Counted from the stretch's first letter, positions 7,328 through 15,872 are shown. The stretch is DNA of 21,940 nt from Thiopontia sp964344785 (GCA_964344785.1 CAYFOR010000042.1:1-21940); one strand, 5' to 3'. Numbers and translations are program-made. The notes: generated by a model not told the origin, from the letters alone.

Positions 7328-7390
7328 AATGGTTGGAAAAGGTAGACTCTCCCCTCCTGATTGGAAGGTGACAGGAATTAAGTATATTAA

Positions 7391-7747
7391 ATGTTAGATC
7401 ATTATCTGCCTGTATTGCTGTTTGTGCTGGTCGGCCTTGGGGTTGGCGTTGGGCCGATGCTGATCGGTTTCCTGCTGGGTGAACATCGACCCGACCGGGA
7501 GAAAACCTCACCTTACGAGTGTGGCTTTGAGGCCTTTGAAGATTCGCGAATGAAGTTTGATGTGCGATTCTATCTGGTTGCAATCCTGTTTATTATCTTT
7601 GATCTTGAGATCGCCTTTCTCTTTCCCTGGGCGGTAGTGTTGGACAAGGTGGGTGCCTTCGGGCTCGCTGCGATGGGAATTTTCCTGCTGATTCTGGTGA
7701 TTGGTTTCATCTATGAGTGGAAGAAGGGAGCACTGGAATGGGAATAG
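7391..7747 (+). CDS. nuoA: NADH-quinone oxidoreductase subunit A
   Basis: NuoA is a small membrane-arm subunit of complex I beside the quinone channel. The 118-residue product has three membrane helices (about 5-30, 59-82 and 88-108). It has the conserved loop SPYECGFE at 40-47 and the acidic helix motif FDLEIAFLFPW at 70-80, with D71 and E73 equivalent to the functionally important acidic pair of E. coli NuoA. The start MLDHYLPVL fits the family. The nearest ribosome binding site, AGGA at 7373-7376, is 14 bases away, longer than ideal. It is the first gene of the nuo operon, and its last 10 bases overlap nuoB. Confidence 0.97.
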   Translation: MLDHYLPVLLFVLVGLGVGVGPMLIGFLLGEHRPDREKTSPYECGFEAFEDSRMKFDVRFYLVAILFIIFDLEIAFLFPWAVVLDKVGAFGLAAMGIFLLILVIGFIYEWKKGALEWE

Positions 7748-8214
7748 AGGGGATACTGGAGAAGGGGGTGGTCACAACCACCGCTGATCAGTTGATCAAC
7801 TGGGCACGGACCGGCTCGATGTGGCCGATGACCTTTGGTCTGGCCTGCTGTGCAGTCGAGATGATGCACTCTGCAGCAGCACGTTATGATCTGGATCGGT
7901 TCGGCATGGTGTTCCGCCCCAGCCCTCGTCAGTCCGACGTGATGATTGTGGCAGGTACGCTGGTCAACAAGATGGCCCCAGCACTGCGCAAGGTCTATGA
8001 TCAGATGCCCGAACCACGCTGGGTCATCTCGATGGGCTCCTGTGCCAATGGTGGTGGGTACTACCACTACTCCTACGCAGTTGTCCGTGGGTGTGATCGA
8101 GTGGTGCCGGTCGATATCTATGTGCCGGGCTGTCCTCCAACAGCGGAGGCACTGATCTATGGCATTCTCCAGTTGCACGACAAAATTCGTCGCACCAACA
8201 CCATTGCACGGTAA
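7738..8214 (+). CDS. nuoB: NADH-quinone oxidoreductase subunit B
   Basis: NuoB carries cluster N2, the last iron-sulfur cluster before quinone, in the connecting module of complex I. The 158-residue product has the N2 ligands: adjacent cysteines C37-C38 in GLACCAVEM, C102 in MGSCANGGGYY and C132 in VPGCPPTAEA. I place the start at ATG 7738, with AGGGAG seven bases upstream; a GTG at 7717 would extend the protein by seven residues but has no better signal. The gene overlaps the end of nuoA, indicating translational coupling, and is followed by nuoC after five bases. Confidence 0.98.
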   Translation: MGIEGILEKGVVTTTADQLINWARTGSMWPMTFGLACCAVEMMHSAAARYDLDRFGMVFRPSPRQSDVMIVAGTLVNKMAPALRKVYDQMPEPRWVISMGSCANGGGYYHYSYAVVRGCDRVVPVDIYVPGCPPTAEALIYGILQLHDKIRRTNTIAR

Positions 8215-8219
8215 TCGTT

Positions 8220-8822
8220 ATGGCACTGACTGACGACACACTGCAGGAGCGGTTGGAAGAGCACTTTGAGGAGATGGAGCTGAAGGTCTCGGATGCGCTG
8301 GGAGAGCTGACGGTAGAGGTCTCTTCTGCCGAGTATGTCGAGTTTTGTCGGCAGCTTCGTGACAAGCCGCAGTTTCAGATGGAACAGTTGGTTGATCTAT
8401 GCGGCGTGGACTACTCGGCATATGGAGAGGAATCCGGCGCGGTGTGGGAAGGCCGTCGCTATGCGGTCGTTCTGCATCTGATCTCCTATCGCCTGAACGA
8501 GCGCCTGCGTATTCGGGTCTTTGTGGATGATGATGATTTTCCACTCATTCCAACCATTACCGGAGTCTGGAAGTCTGCCAACTGGTATGAGAGAGAGGCG
8601 TTTGACCTGTTTGGGATTGTCTTTGACGGACACCCCGATCTGAGAAGGATTCTGACCGACTATGGTTTTGTCGGCCACCCCATGCGCAAGGACTTCCCGA
8701 TGATCGGGCAGGTCGAGATGCGCTATGACGAGGCCAAGGGGCGAGTCATCTATGAGCCGGTCTCGATCGATGAAAGGGTAGTGACCCAGCGGGTAATACG
8801 AAAGGATAATCGTTATGTCTGA
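8220..8822 (+). CDS. nuoC: NADH-quinone oxidoreductase subunit C
   Basis: NuoC is the 30-kDa-type structural subunit that packs against NuoD in the connecting module. The 200-residue product has the family signature EREAFDLFGI at 124-133, followed by the DGHPDLRRI and GHPMRKDFP segments, and no cofactor cysteines. It is a separate gene rather than the NuoCD fusion of E. coli. The ATG start lies five bases after nuoB with no clear ribosome binding site, so it probably depends on nuoB translation. Its last eight bases overlap nuoD. Confidence 0.97.
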   Translation: MALTDDTLQERLEEHFEEMELKVSDALGELTVEVSSAEYVEFCRQLRDKPQFQMEQLVDLCGVDYSAYGEESGAVWEGRRYAVVLHLISYRLNERLRIRVFVDDDDFPLIPTITGVWKSANWYEREAFDLFGIVFDGHPDLRRILTDYGFVGHPMRKDFPMIGQVEMRYDEAKGRVIYEPVSIDERVVTQRVIRKDNRYV

Positions 8823-10080
8823 TACCGGCTCGGAGATCCGCAACTTTACGCTTAATTTCGGCCCGCAGCACCCGGCCGCCCATGGCGTACTGCGTCTGAT
8901 TCTGGAGATGGACGGTGAGACCATTGAGCGTTCCGACCCGCATATCGGACTGCTCCATCGTGCCACCGAGAAGCTCGCCGAGCAACGGATGTTCAACCAG
9001 AGTGTGCCCTATATGGACCGTCTCGACTATGTGTCGATGATGTGCAACGAGCACGCCTATGTGATGACCATCGAGAAGCTGCTGGGGTTGGAGGTGCCGG
9101 TTCGTGCCCAGTATATCCGTGTGATGTACGATGAGATTACCCGGATTCTGAACCATCTGATGTGGCTGGGTACCCATGCGCTGGATGTCGGTGCGATGAC
9201 CATGTTCCTCTACTGCTTCCGTGAGCGGGAAGACTTGATGGATCTCTACGAGGCGGTTTCCGGTGCCCGCATGCACGCAGCCTACTACCGGCCAGGGGGC
9301 GTCTATCGTGACCTGCCGGACGAGATGCCGAAGTACAAGCCGAATCAGTGGCGCAGCGAGAAGGATCTGAAGAAGCAGAATGAGGCGCGCGAAGGCTCGG
9401 TGCTCGACTTTATCGAAGACTTTACCAATCGTTTTCCGGGGCTGGTCGATGAGTATGAGACCCTGCTGACCGATAACCGTATCTGGAAGCAGCGAACCGT
9501 GGATATTGGTGTGATCGATGCCGATCTGGCGAAGCAGCTTGGCTTTACCGGACCGATGTTGCGTGGCTCTGGAGTGGCCTGGGATCTGCGACGCAAGCAA
9601 CCCTATGAGGTGTATGATCAGCTCGACTTTGAGATACCGGTGGGTGTCAATGGTGACTGCTATGACCGCTATCTGGTGCGGGTAGAGGAGATGCGGCAGT
9701 CCAATAGAATCATTCAGCAGTGTGTAGCGTGGCTGAGACAGAACCCTGGGTCTGTGATGGCGGGTGATCACAAGGTGACACCGCCGCCCCGTACGGAGAT
9801 GAAACAGGGGATGGAGTCACTGATCCACCACTTCAAATATTTTACTGAGGGATATAGTGTACCGGCGGGGGAGGCCTATGCGGCGGTTGAACACCCGAAA
9901 GGGGAGTTTGGAACCTACATTCTCTCCGACGGGGCCAATAAACCCTATCGCCTGAAGATTCGTGCGCCCGGCTTTGCCCACCTATCGGCAATGGATGATA
10001 TGGTCAAGGGGCACATGCTGGCCGATGTCGTAGCGGTGATCGGTACCATGGATATTGTGTTTGGAGAGATTGACCGATGA
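8815..10080 (+). CDS. nuoD: NADH-quinone oxidoreductase subunit D
   Basis: NuoD is the 49-kDa-type subunit that forms the quinone site together with NuoB. The 421-residue product carries GPQHPAAHGVLR with H19 and H23, and the tyrosine of DRLDY (Y72). These correspond to His38 and Tyr87 of the Thermus enzyme, which hold the quinone head group. GFTGPMLRGSGVAWDLR in the middle and the terminal MDIVFGEIDR are also typical. The gene overlaps nuoC by eight bases, and its stop overlaps the nuoE start as ATGA, so translation is probably coupled on both sides. Confidence 0.98.
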   Translation: MSDTGSEIRNFTLNFGPQHPAAHGVLRLILEMDGETIERSDPHIGLLHRATEKLAEQRMFNQSVPYMDRLDYVSMMCNEHAYVMTIEKLLGLEVPVRAQYIRVMYDEITRILNHLMWLGTHALDVGAMTMFLYCFREREDLMDLYEAVSGARMHAAYYRPGGVYRDLPDEMPKYKPNQWRSEKDLKKQNEAREGSVLDFIEDFTNRFPGLVDEYETLLTDNRIWKQRTVDIGVIDADLAKQLGFTGPMLRGSGVAWDLRRKQPYEVYDQLDFEIPVGVNGDCYDRYLVRVEEMRQSNRIIQQCVAWLRQNPGSVMAGDHKVTPPPRTEMKQGMESLIHHFKYFTEGYSVPAGEAYAAVEHPKGEFGTYILSDGANKPYRLKIRAPGFAHLSAMDDMVKGHMLADVVAVIGTMDIVFGEIDR

Positions 10081-10571
10081 GTAGTGAACTCATTTCGGAT
10101 ACGTCACGTGCCGATATTGATCGCTGGATCGAGAAGTATCCGGAGGATCAGAAGCAGTCTGCGGTGATGGCTGCATTGCGCATCGTGCAGGATCAAAATG
10201 GTGGTCATCTGACGCTGGAGTTGATGGATGCGGTAGCGGAATATCTGCAGATGCCGCAGATCAGTGTCTATGAGGTGGCAACTTTCTACTCGATGTATGA
10301 ACACAAGCCGGTCGGCAAGCACAAGCTCTGCGTCTGCACCAATATTTCCTGCATGCTGCGTGACTCCAAGTCTGTTGTGGACCACCTTCAGAAGAAATTG
10401 GGAATCGGGTTTGGAGAGGTGACGGAGGATGGAGAGTTCTCCCTGAAGGAGGTGGAGTGTCTTGGGGCCTGTGTCAATGCACCGGTGATGCAGGTAGGAG
10501 AGCACTACCATGAGCATCTTGATCCAGAGAAGATCGACGCTTTGCTGGAAGAGTTGAGAGGAGAGGGGTAG
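10077..10571 (+). CDS. nuoE: NADH-quinone oxidoreductase subunit E
   Basis: NuoE is the 24-kDa-type thioredoxin-fold subunit that holds the [2Fe-2S] cluster N1a in the NADH-oxidising arm. The 164-residue product has the expected ligands C87 and C92 (in CTNISC) and C128 and C132 (in ECLGAC). The helical N-terminal region contains the conserved VATFYSMY at about 67-74. The start is the ATG of an ATGA overlap with nuoD, with GGAGAG eight bases upstream. nuoF begins two bases after the stop. Confidence 0.97.
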   Translation: MSSELISDTSRADIDRWIEKYPEDQKQSAVMAALRIVQDQNGGHLTLELMDAVAEYLQMPQISVYEVATFYSMYEHKPVGKHKLCVCTNISCMLRDSKSVVDHLQKKLGIGFGEVTEDGEFSLKEVECLGACVNAPVMQVGEHYHEHLDPEKIDALLEELRGEG

Positions 10572-10573
10572 TT

Positions 10574-11851
10574 ATGGCAAACCAGGTCTGTTTCCGTAAC
10601 AACCATCTGGAGAACTCCTGGACCCTGGAGGCCTACCGGAGCAATGGTGGCTATGAGGTACTGAAGAAGATTCTCAGTGAAAAGACCTCGGCCGAGGATC
10701 TGATTGAGCAGATCAAGCTATCGGCACTTCGTGGTCGTGGCGGTGCCGGTTTTCCAACCGGGATCAAGTGGAGTTTCATGCCACGGACTGCACCGGGTCA
10801 GAAGTATATTGTCTGCAACTCGGATGAGGGCGAGCCGGGCACCTGCAAGGATCGGGATATCCTGCGTTACAACCCGCATCAGCTGATCGAGGGAATGATC
10901 ATTGCAGGCTACTGTATCGGTGCCAGTGTCGGATACAACTATATTCGTGGCGAGTTCTGGGAGCCCTACAGCCGTTTTGAGAATGCGTTGGAAGAGGCGC
11001 GTGCTGCAGGCATTCTCGGTGACAATATCTTCGACAGCGGCTTTGATTTCCAGCTCCATTCCCATCTTGGGGCTGGGGCCTATGTCTGTGGAGAAGAGAC
11101 GGCACTGCTCAACTCGATTGAAGGCAAGAAGGGGCAGCCCCGCTTCAAACCACCATTCCCGGCAGGTTTCGGTCTCTACGGTCGTCCGACGACCATCAAC
11201 AATACGGAGAGCCTTGCATCGATTCCGGTGATTCTGTCCAATGGAGGACAGTGGTTCCTCGATATGGGGGTTGCCAATGCAGGAGGCGAGAAACTCTTTT
11301 CGGTTTCCGGCCATGTCAACAAGCCGGGAAATTATGAGGTGCCACTGGGTACTCCTTTTGCCGAGCTGCTTGAGATGGCGGGTGGTGTACGGGAAGGTCA
11401 TCAATTGAAGGCGGTGATTCCCGGCGGTTCTTCAACCCCGGTGGTTCCTGGCGAGCAGATGATGGAGGTCAATATGGACTATGACTCCATTGCAGCAGCA
11501 GGCTCCATGCTGGGTGCCGGTTCGGTGATTGTGATGGATGACTCCACCTGCATGACACGGGTGTTGACCCGGCTCTCCTATTTCTACTATGAGGAGTCGT
11601 GTGGTCAGTGTACCCCCTGTCGTGAAGGGACCGGCTGGCTCTATCGGGTGTTGAAGCGTATTGAAGATGGTGAAGGGACCCATGCGGATCTCGATCTACT
11701 GGACAACGTCGCAGGAAATATCGAGGGTAATACGATCTGTGCACTGGGAGATGCCGCAGCAATGCCGGTACGCAGTTTCCTTAAACACTATCGTGAAGAG
11801 TTCCAGTACCATGTGGACCACAAGCAGTGCATGGTGACATCGGACTGGTAG
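10574..11851 (+). CDS. nuoF: NADH-quinone oxidoreductase subunit F
   Basis: NuoF is the 51-kDa-type flavoprotein that binds NADH and FMN and carries cluster N3. The 425-residue product has the glycine-rich NADH/FMN motif GRGGAGFPTG at 54-63 and the flavin-side segment NSDEGEPGT at 82-90. GAGAYVCGEETAL is at about 166-178. The [4Fe-4S] ligands C343, C346 and C349 lie in SCGQCTPC, with C389 in TICALGD. The start ATG follows nuoE by two bases and has a purine-rich GAGGAGAGGGG ahead of it. All cofactor residues are intact. Confidence 0.98.
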   Translation: MANQVCFRNNHLENSWTLEAYRSNGGYEVLKKILSEKTSAEDLIEQIKLSALRGRGGAGFPTGIKWSFMPRTAPGQKYIVCNSDEGEPGTCKDRDILRYNPHQLIEGMIIAGYCIGASVGYNYIRGEFWEPYSRFENALEEARAAGILGDNIFDSGFDFQLHSHLGAGAYVCGEETALLNSIEGKKGQPRFKPPFPAGFGLYGRPTTINNTESLASIPVILSNGGQWFLDMGVANAGGEKLFSVSGHVNKPGNYEVPLGTPFAELLEMAGGVREGHQLKAVIPGGSSTPVVPGEQMMEVNMDYDSIAAAGSMLGAGSVIVMDDSTCMTRVLTRLSYFYYEESCGQCTPCREGTGWLYRVLKRIEDGEGTHADLDLLDNVAGNIEGNTICALGDAAAMPVRSFLKHYREEFQYHVDHKQCMVTSDW

Positions 11852-11863
11852 GAGAAGATCGGG

Positions 11864-14020
11864 ATGGAAGGCAAAGAGACTCTCACGATTCAGATTAATG
11901 ATGTCGAATATCAGGCCCGGCAGGGTCAGATGTTGATTGAAGTGGCAGACGCCAACAATATCGACATTCCCCGTTTCTGCTACCACAAGAAACTCTCCGT
12001 TTCCGCCAACTGCCGGATGTGCCTGGTTGAGGTGGAACGGGCGCCGAAGATGCTGCCCGCCTGTGCCACGCCGGTTACCGATGGGATGAAGGCGTGGACA
12101 AAGTCGCCGAAGGCGATTGCTGCACAAAAGAGCGTGATGGAGTTTCTGTTGATCAACCATCCACTCGACTGTCCGGTCTGTGACCAGGGCGGGGAGTGTG
12201 ACCTGCAGGAGTTTGCCCTCGGCTATGGTGATCACAGTGCCCGTTACCAGGAGCGCAAGCGGATTGTCAAGGACAAGGACTACGGTTCACTGGTCTCTAC
12301 CGAGATGACCCGTTGTATCCACTGTACCCGTTGTGTTCGTTTCGGTACCGAGATTGCCGGGGTCACCGAGATTGGTGGCACCGGGCGTGGTGACCACATG
12401 GAGATCGGCACCTACGTACAGCGTTCACTCCGTTCCGAGCTGTCTGGCAATATTATCGACCTCTGCCCGGTAGGTGCGCTGCTTTCCAAGCCGTTCCTCT
12501 ATACTGCCCGTAGTTGGGAGCTGAATACTTTTCCATCGATTGCTCCACATGATGCGGTTGGCTCCAATATTGATATCCAGACCCGTAATGGTGAGGTGAT
12601 GCGGGTCATCCCGCGAGAGAACGAGGCGATCAATGAGATCTGGTTATCGGATCGTGACCGTTTCAGTTATCTGGGACTGAGCAGTGAGGATCGTGCTACG
12701 CAACCCATGATTCGAAATGAGTCCGGCAAACTGGTTCCTTGTGATTGGGAACAGGCTCTGGAGTTGGGAGTCAAGAAACTGCAGGAAGCGGCGGGTGATC
12801 TGGGCGCGTTGGCCTCACCCAGCAGCACGGTTGAAGAGTTCTACCTGCTGCAGAAGCTGGTGCGTGGTCTGGGTTCTTCCAGTATCGATTTCCGGTTGGG
12901 GCAGCAGGATTTCAGTGGTCAGCTCCAGCAGGTGACTCCACGGTTGAGCAGTTCGCTGCAGGAGGTGGAGACGCTGGATGCAGCGCTGCTGGTGGGTAGC
13001 AACCTCCATCATGAGCAGCCGTTACTGGCACACCGTCTGCGCAAGGCGGCACAGGCGGGGGGACGTATCTCCAGTATCCATACCGCTGACTCTGCGGTAT
13101 TCAACTTCCCGCTGCAACAGCAGGTTGAGAGTGAACGGTTGACTACCGATTTGGCGGCGATGGCCAAGGTAATGGTATCGGATGGCCGAGGGGATGGACT
13201 GGACAAATTGATTCCGCTGGTGGCTGATGTTGAGGTGGATGATTCGCATCAGACCATTGCCAACGCACTGATCGAGGCAGACAGCACGATGATCATTCTG
13301 GGCGAGCAGGCCTATCGTGATCAGAATCAGTCAATACTCTATATGCTGGCGGTCGCCATCTGTGAGATGTCCGGTGCCGGACTGAGCGTATTGACAGAAG
13401 GGGCAAACGTACAAGGTGGTACAGTGGCCGGTGCATTACCATTCAAGCAGGCTGGTGGGGAGAACCGCGAAGGTGTTGGTCCCAATATTGCGGAGATGGT
13501 CAATCAGCCTCCGAAGGCCATGTTGTTGATGGGGGTTGAAGCCGAAGATATTTCCCCAGCAGTGGCCGAAGCCCTTGGAGAGTGTGATTTTGTGATTGCC
13601 CTGACTCCTTTCGTGGACAGCTGGTTGGGTCAGCATGCTGATCTGGTGCTACCGATGGCGGCCTTTACCGAGACTTCAGGAACCTACGTCAATATGGAAG
13701 GGCTCTGGCAGAGCTTTCAGGGGGTGGTTCCTCCCAAGGGAGAGGCACGTCCAGGATGGAAGATCCTGCGGGTGCTCGGTACCATGGCAGACCTTGATGG
13801 GTTTGAGTGGAATAGCTCGGAGGCGATTCGGGATGAAGTGAAGCAGTTAAGCGAAAGTATTGAACCAGGTCATCCAGAGTGGCATGCGCCTGAGAGTCTC
13901 GGTGACCGTGCTTCATCCGTCGAGAAAGGTAAATCGATCTATAGAACCGATCCACTGGTACGAAGAAGTGAAGCACTACAGCAGAGCTACCTTGGGTTGC
14001 AACAGGAGGATGTCGCCTGA
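11864..14020 (+). CDS. nuoG: NADH-quinone oxidoreductase subunit G
   Basis: NuoG is the large iron-sulfur subunit that relays electrons from NuoF toward NuoI. The 718-residue product has an N-terminal ferredoxin-like domain with [2Fe-2S] ligands C39, C50, C53 and C67. The His-ligated N5 site has H99, C103, C106 and C112. The second [4Fe-4S] site has C151, C154, C157 and C201. From about residue 218 it has a degenerate molybdopterin-oxidoreductase-like domain. The extra CxxC-type N7 motif seen just after this in E. coli and Thermus is absent, so the protein is of the mitochondrial/alphaproteobacterial type. GGAG lies nine bases before the ATG. The stop and the nuoH start share TGATG. Confidence 0.98.
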   Translation: MEGKETLTIQINDVEYQARQGQMLIEVADANNIDIPRFCYHKKLSVSANCRMCLVEVERAPKMLPACATPVTDGMKAWTKSPKAIAAQKSVMEFLLINHPLDCPVCDQGGECDLQEFALGYGDHSARYQERKRIVKDKDYGSLVSTEMTRCIHCTRCVRFGTEIAGVTEIGGTGRGDHMEIGTYVQRSLRSELSGNIIDLCPVGALLSKPFLYTARSWELNTFPSIAPHDAVGSNIDIQTRNGEVMRVIPRENEAINEIWLSDRDRFSYLGLSSEDRATQPMIRNESGKLVPCDWEQALELGVKKLQEAAGDLGALASPSSTVEEFYLLQKLVRGLGSSSIDFRLGQQDFSGQLQQVTPRLSSSLQEVETLDAALLVGSNLHHEQPLLAHRLRKAAQAGGRISSIHTADSAVFNFPLQQQVESERLTTDLAAMAKVMVSDGRGDGLDKLIPLVADVEVDDSHQTIANALIEADSTMIILGEQAYRDQNQSILYMLAVAICEMSGAGLSVLTEGANVQGGTVAGALPFKQAGGENREGVGPNIAEMVNQPPKAMLLMGVEAEDISPAVAEALGECDFVIALTPFVDSWLGQHADLVLPMAAFTETSGTYVNMEGLWQSFQGVVPPKGEARPGWKILRVLGTMADLDGFEWNSSEAIRDEVKQLSESIEPGHPEWHAPESLGDRASSVEKGKSIYRTDPLVRRSEALQQSYLGLQQEDVA

Positions 14021-15075
14021 TGTTTGACCTTTCCAATCCCATTATTGAAGTGATCTGGACACTGATCAAGATCATTGTCATTGTTGCCCCTCTGATGCTC
14101 GGTGTCGCCTATCTCACCTATGCCGAGCGCAAGATTATCGGTTTTATGCAGGTGCGGATTGGACCACAGCGAGTGGGTTACAAGGGGTTGCTGCAGCCAA
14201 TTGCCGATGCATTGAAGCTGATGACCAAGGAGATTGTGCTGCCGACTGGCGCGAACAAGACCCTGTTTGTTGCCGCACCCATCCTGTCGATTGCTCCGGC
14301 GCTGGCAGCGTGGGCCGTGATTCCCTTCGATGATGGTCTGGTGCTCTCTGATCTGGATGCGGCACTGCTCTATATCCTGGCACTTACCTCTGTCGGGGTC
14401 TATGGGGTCCTCATTGCGGGCTGGGCCTCCAACTCCAAATATGCCTTTTTGGGCGCCATGCGCTCGGCAGCGCAGGTAGTCTCTTATGAAATTGCAATGG
14501 GCTTTGCGCTGGTGGGTGTCCTGATGGCGGCAGGCAGTCTAAACTTGGGGGACATCGTGCGTGCCCAGGAGGGAAATATCCTGACCTGGTACTGGTTACC
14601 GCTGCTGCCACTGTTTGTCGTCTACTTCCTCTCCGGTGTGGCTGAAACCAACCGGGCACCGTTTGATGTGGCCGAAGGTGAATCCGAGATTGTTGCAGGT
14701 TTTCATGTGGAATATTCCGGTATGGCCTTTGCGGTCTTCTTTCTTGCGGAATACGCCAACATGATTCTGATCGCGGTGTTGAGCAGTGTCCTCTTTTTGG
14801 GGGGGTGGCTCTCGCCGTTTCAGGGAATTCCGGTGCTGGACCCGCTAACCGCCTGGATTCCGGGGATCTTCTGGCTACTGATGAAGATGTCGATCTTCCT
14901 CTTTCTCTTCCTCTGGTTTCGTGCCACCTTCCCACGTTACCGCTATGACCAGATCATGCGCCTGGGCTGGAAGGTGTTCCTGCCGGTTACCATTGTCTGG
15001 CTCTTTGTTGAGGGGATTGCGATCTACTTCGAGCTGGGGCCATGGTTCGAGGGTGTTCTGGGAGGTGCGGCATGA
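14020..15075 (+). CDS. nuoH: NADH-quinone oxidoreductase subunit H
   Basis: NuoH is the membrane subunit that joins the quinone site to the proton-pumping arm. The 351-residue product is a many-helix membrane protein. It has AERKIIG at 35-41 (with E36) and MQVRIGPQRVG at 43-53. The acidic loop ETNRAPFDVAEGESE at about 209-223 lines the quinone tunnel in this family. The ATG overlaps the nuoG stop by one base, and AGGAGG lies 10 bases upstream. The stop overlaps the nuoI start as ATGA. Confidence 0.98.
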   Translation: MFDLSNPIIEVIWTLIKIIVIVAPLMLGVAYLTYAERKIIGFMQVRIGPQRVGYKGLLQPIADALKLMTKEIVLPTGANKTLFVAAPILSIAPALAAWAVIPFDDGLVLSDLDAALLYILALTSVGVYGVLIAGWASNSKYAFLGAMRSAAQVVSYEIAMGFALVGVLMAAGSLNLGDIVRAQEGNILTWYWLPLLPLFVVYFLSGVAETNRAPFDVAEGESEIVAGFHVEYSGMAFAVFFLAEYANMILIAVLSSVLFLGGWLSPFQGIPVLDPLTAWIPGIFWLLMKMSIFLFLFLWFRATFPRYRYDQIMRLGWKVFLPVTIVWLFVEGIAIYFELGPWFEGVLGGAA

Positions 15076-15605
15076 TCAAACAGCTGAAGAAGATTGTTCG
15101 GACCTGGACCCTGATGGAGCTGTTTCAGGGGCTGAGTGTAACCGGCAAGTATCTCTTTGGACGAAAGTTTACGCTCAACTACCCGGAAGAGAAGGCTCCG
15201 CAGTCCCCTCGATTCAGGGGGTTGCATGCACTGCGACGTTATGAAGATGGTGAAGAGCGCTGCATCGCCTGCAAGTTGTGTGAAGCAGTCTGTCCGGCGA
15301 TGGCGATTACCATTGAGGCGGCACCCCGTGATGAGGATGCGCCGGAGGTCAATGGAGCCGGGCGCTCCAGCAACTATGGCAACCGCCGTACCACCCGTTA
15401 CGATATTGACCTCTTCAAGTGTATCTTCTGTGGATATTGCCAGGAGGCATGTCCTGTGGATGCAATCGTCGAGACCCGTATCTACGAATACAGTTTTGAA
15501 TCGAGGCAGGGATCAGTGATCACCAAGGAGGAACTGCTTCGCATTGGAGATCAGCAGGAGTCGCAGTTGGCTGTCGACCTTGCGATTGAGGAGAGGTACC
15601 GTTAG
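15072..15605 (+). CDS. nuoI: NADH-quinone oxidoreductase subunit I
   Basis: NuoI is the 23-kDa-type ferredoxin subunit with two [4Fe-4S] clusters (N6a and N6b) feeding N2. The 177-residue product has both motifs: CIACKLCEAVCP (C64, C67, C70, C74) and CIFCGYCQEACP (C117, C120, C123, C127). Between the motifs the linker is longer than I recall for typical homologues, by about 14-18 residues rich in Asp, Gly and Asn (about 87-104). I chose ATG 15072, which overlaps the nuoH stop as ATGA and has GGAGGTG four bases upstream; an upstream in-frame start at 15042 has no support. Its stop codon is the first base triplet of the palindromic element that follows. Confidence 0.97.
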   Translation: MIKQLKKIVRTWTLMELFQGLSVTGKYLFGRKFTLNYPEEKAPQSPRFRGLHALRRYEDGEERCIACKLCEAVCPAMAITIEAAPRDEDAPEVNGAGRSSNYGNRRTTRYDIDLFKCIFCGYCQEACPVDAIVETRIYEYSFESRQGSVITKEELLRIGDQQESQLAVDLAIEERYR

Positions 15606-15871
15606 TACTTCGACAAGGCAGGATTGATGAATACAGAACCACACACACTGTTCAAGACAAGGCGCAGTCATGCAGGCATAGCCACTCTATGTCAAATGGC
15701 TGTAACGCCGTATTGGGCGGTGTGTGTGGTTCCCTTCGGGCGCGCGAAAAACACCCATCTGCTGTGTTGTCCTCTCTTGAATTGGCTACGGCCAGTCCTG
15801 CGGTCGTCCGCCTTGCAGCTGAACATTTTTCGCTGCGCTGTATCTATCAATCCTGCCTTGTCGGAGTACTA
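15603..15871. mobile_element. MITE-like palindromic element between nuoI and nuoJ
   Basis: The left arm 15603-15636 and right arm 15838-15871 are 34-base inverted repeats matching at 31 positions. Two of the three differences are G-T pairs that would still pair in RNA. Both outer ends read TA-GTACT, so a TA target duplication is possible but not proven. Inside lies a second perfect 13-bp inverted repeat, GAACCACACACAC (15636-15648) with GTGTGTGTGGTTC (15720-15732). Shorter imperfect hairpins lie in the core, for example CATAG-ccact-CTATG near 15678-15692. No transposase is encoded. An 82-codon open frame across it is a by-product of the repeat. It fills the entire nuoI-nuoJ gap, where nuo genes are normally adjacent. 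No second copy was noticed in this window. Confidence 0.75.
15863..15866 (+). promoter_or_regulatory. nuoJ ribosome binding site inside the right repeat arm
   Basis: GGAG here is six bases before the nuoJ ATG and is the only candidate ribosome binding site for that gene. It lies within the terminal inverted repeat. The matching bases of the left arm would read GAAG in the same orientation, so one of the three arm differences is what creates GGAG. Confidence 0.6.
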
Positions 15872-15872
15872 G

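Noticed and set aside
7361..7388. TTGGAA-16-TATATT as a nuoA promoter
   Set aside because: Its predicted start point would fall near 7395, inside the nuoA coding region just after the ATG, and no later in-frame start fits the family.
15624..15872. An 82-codon plus-strand open frame between nuoI and nuoJ
   Set aside because: It lies wholly in the palindromic element, uses inverted-repeat sequence for both ends, has no ribosome binding site or recognisable domain, and is best explained as a by-product of the repeat.
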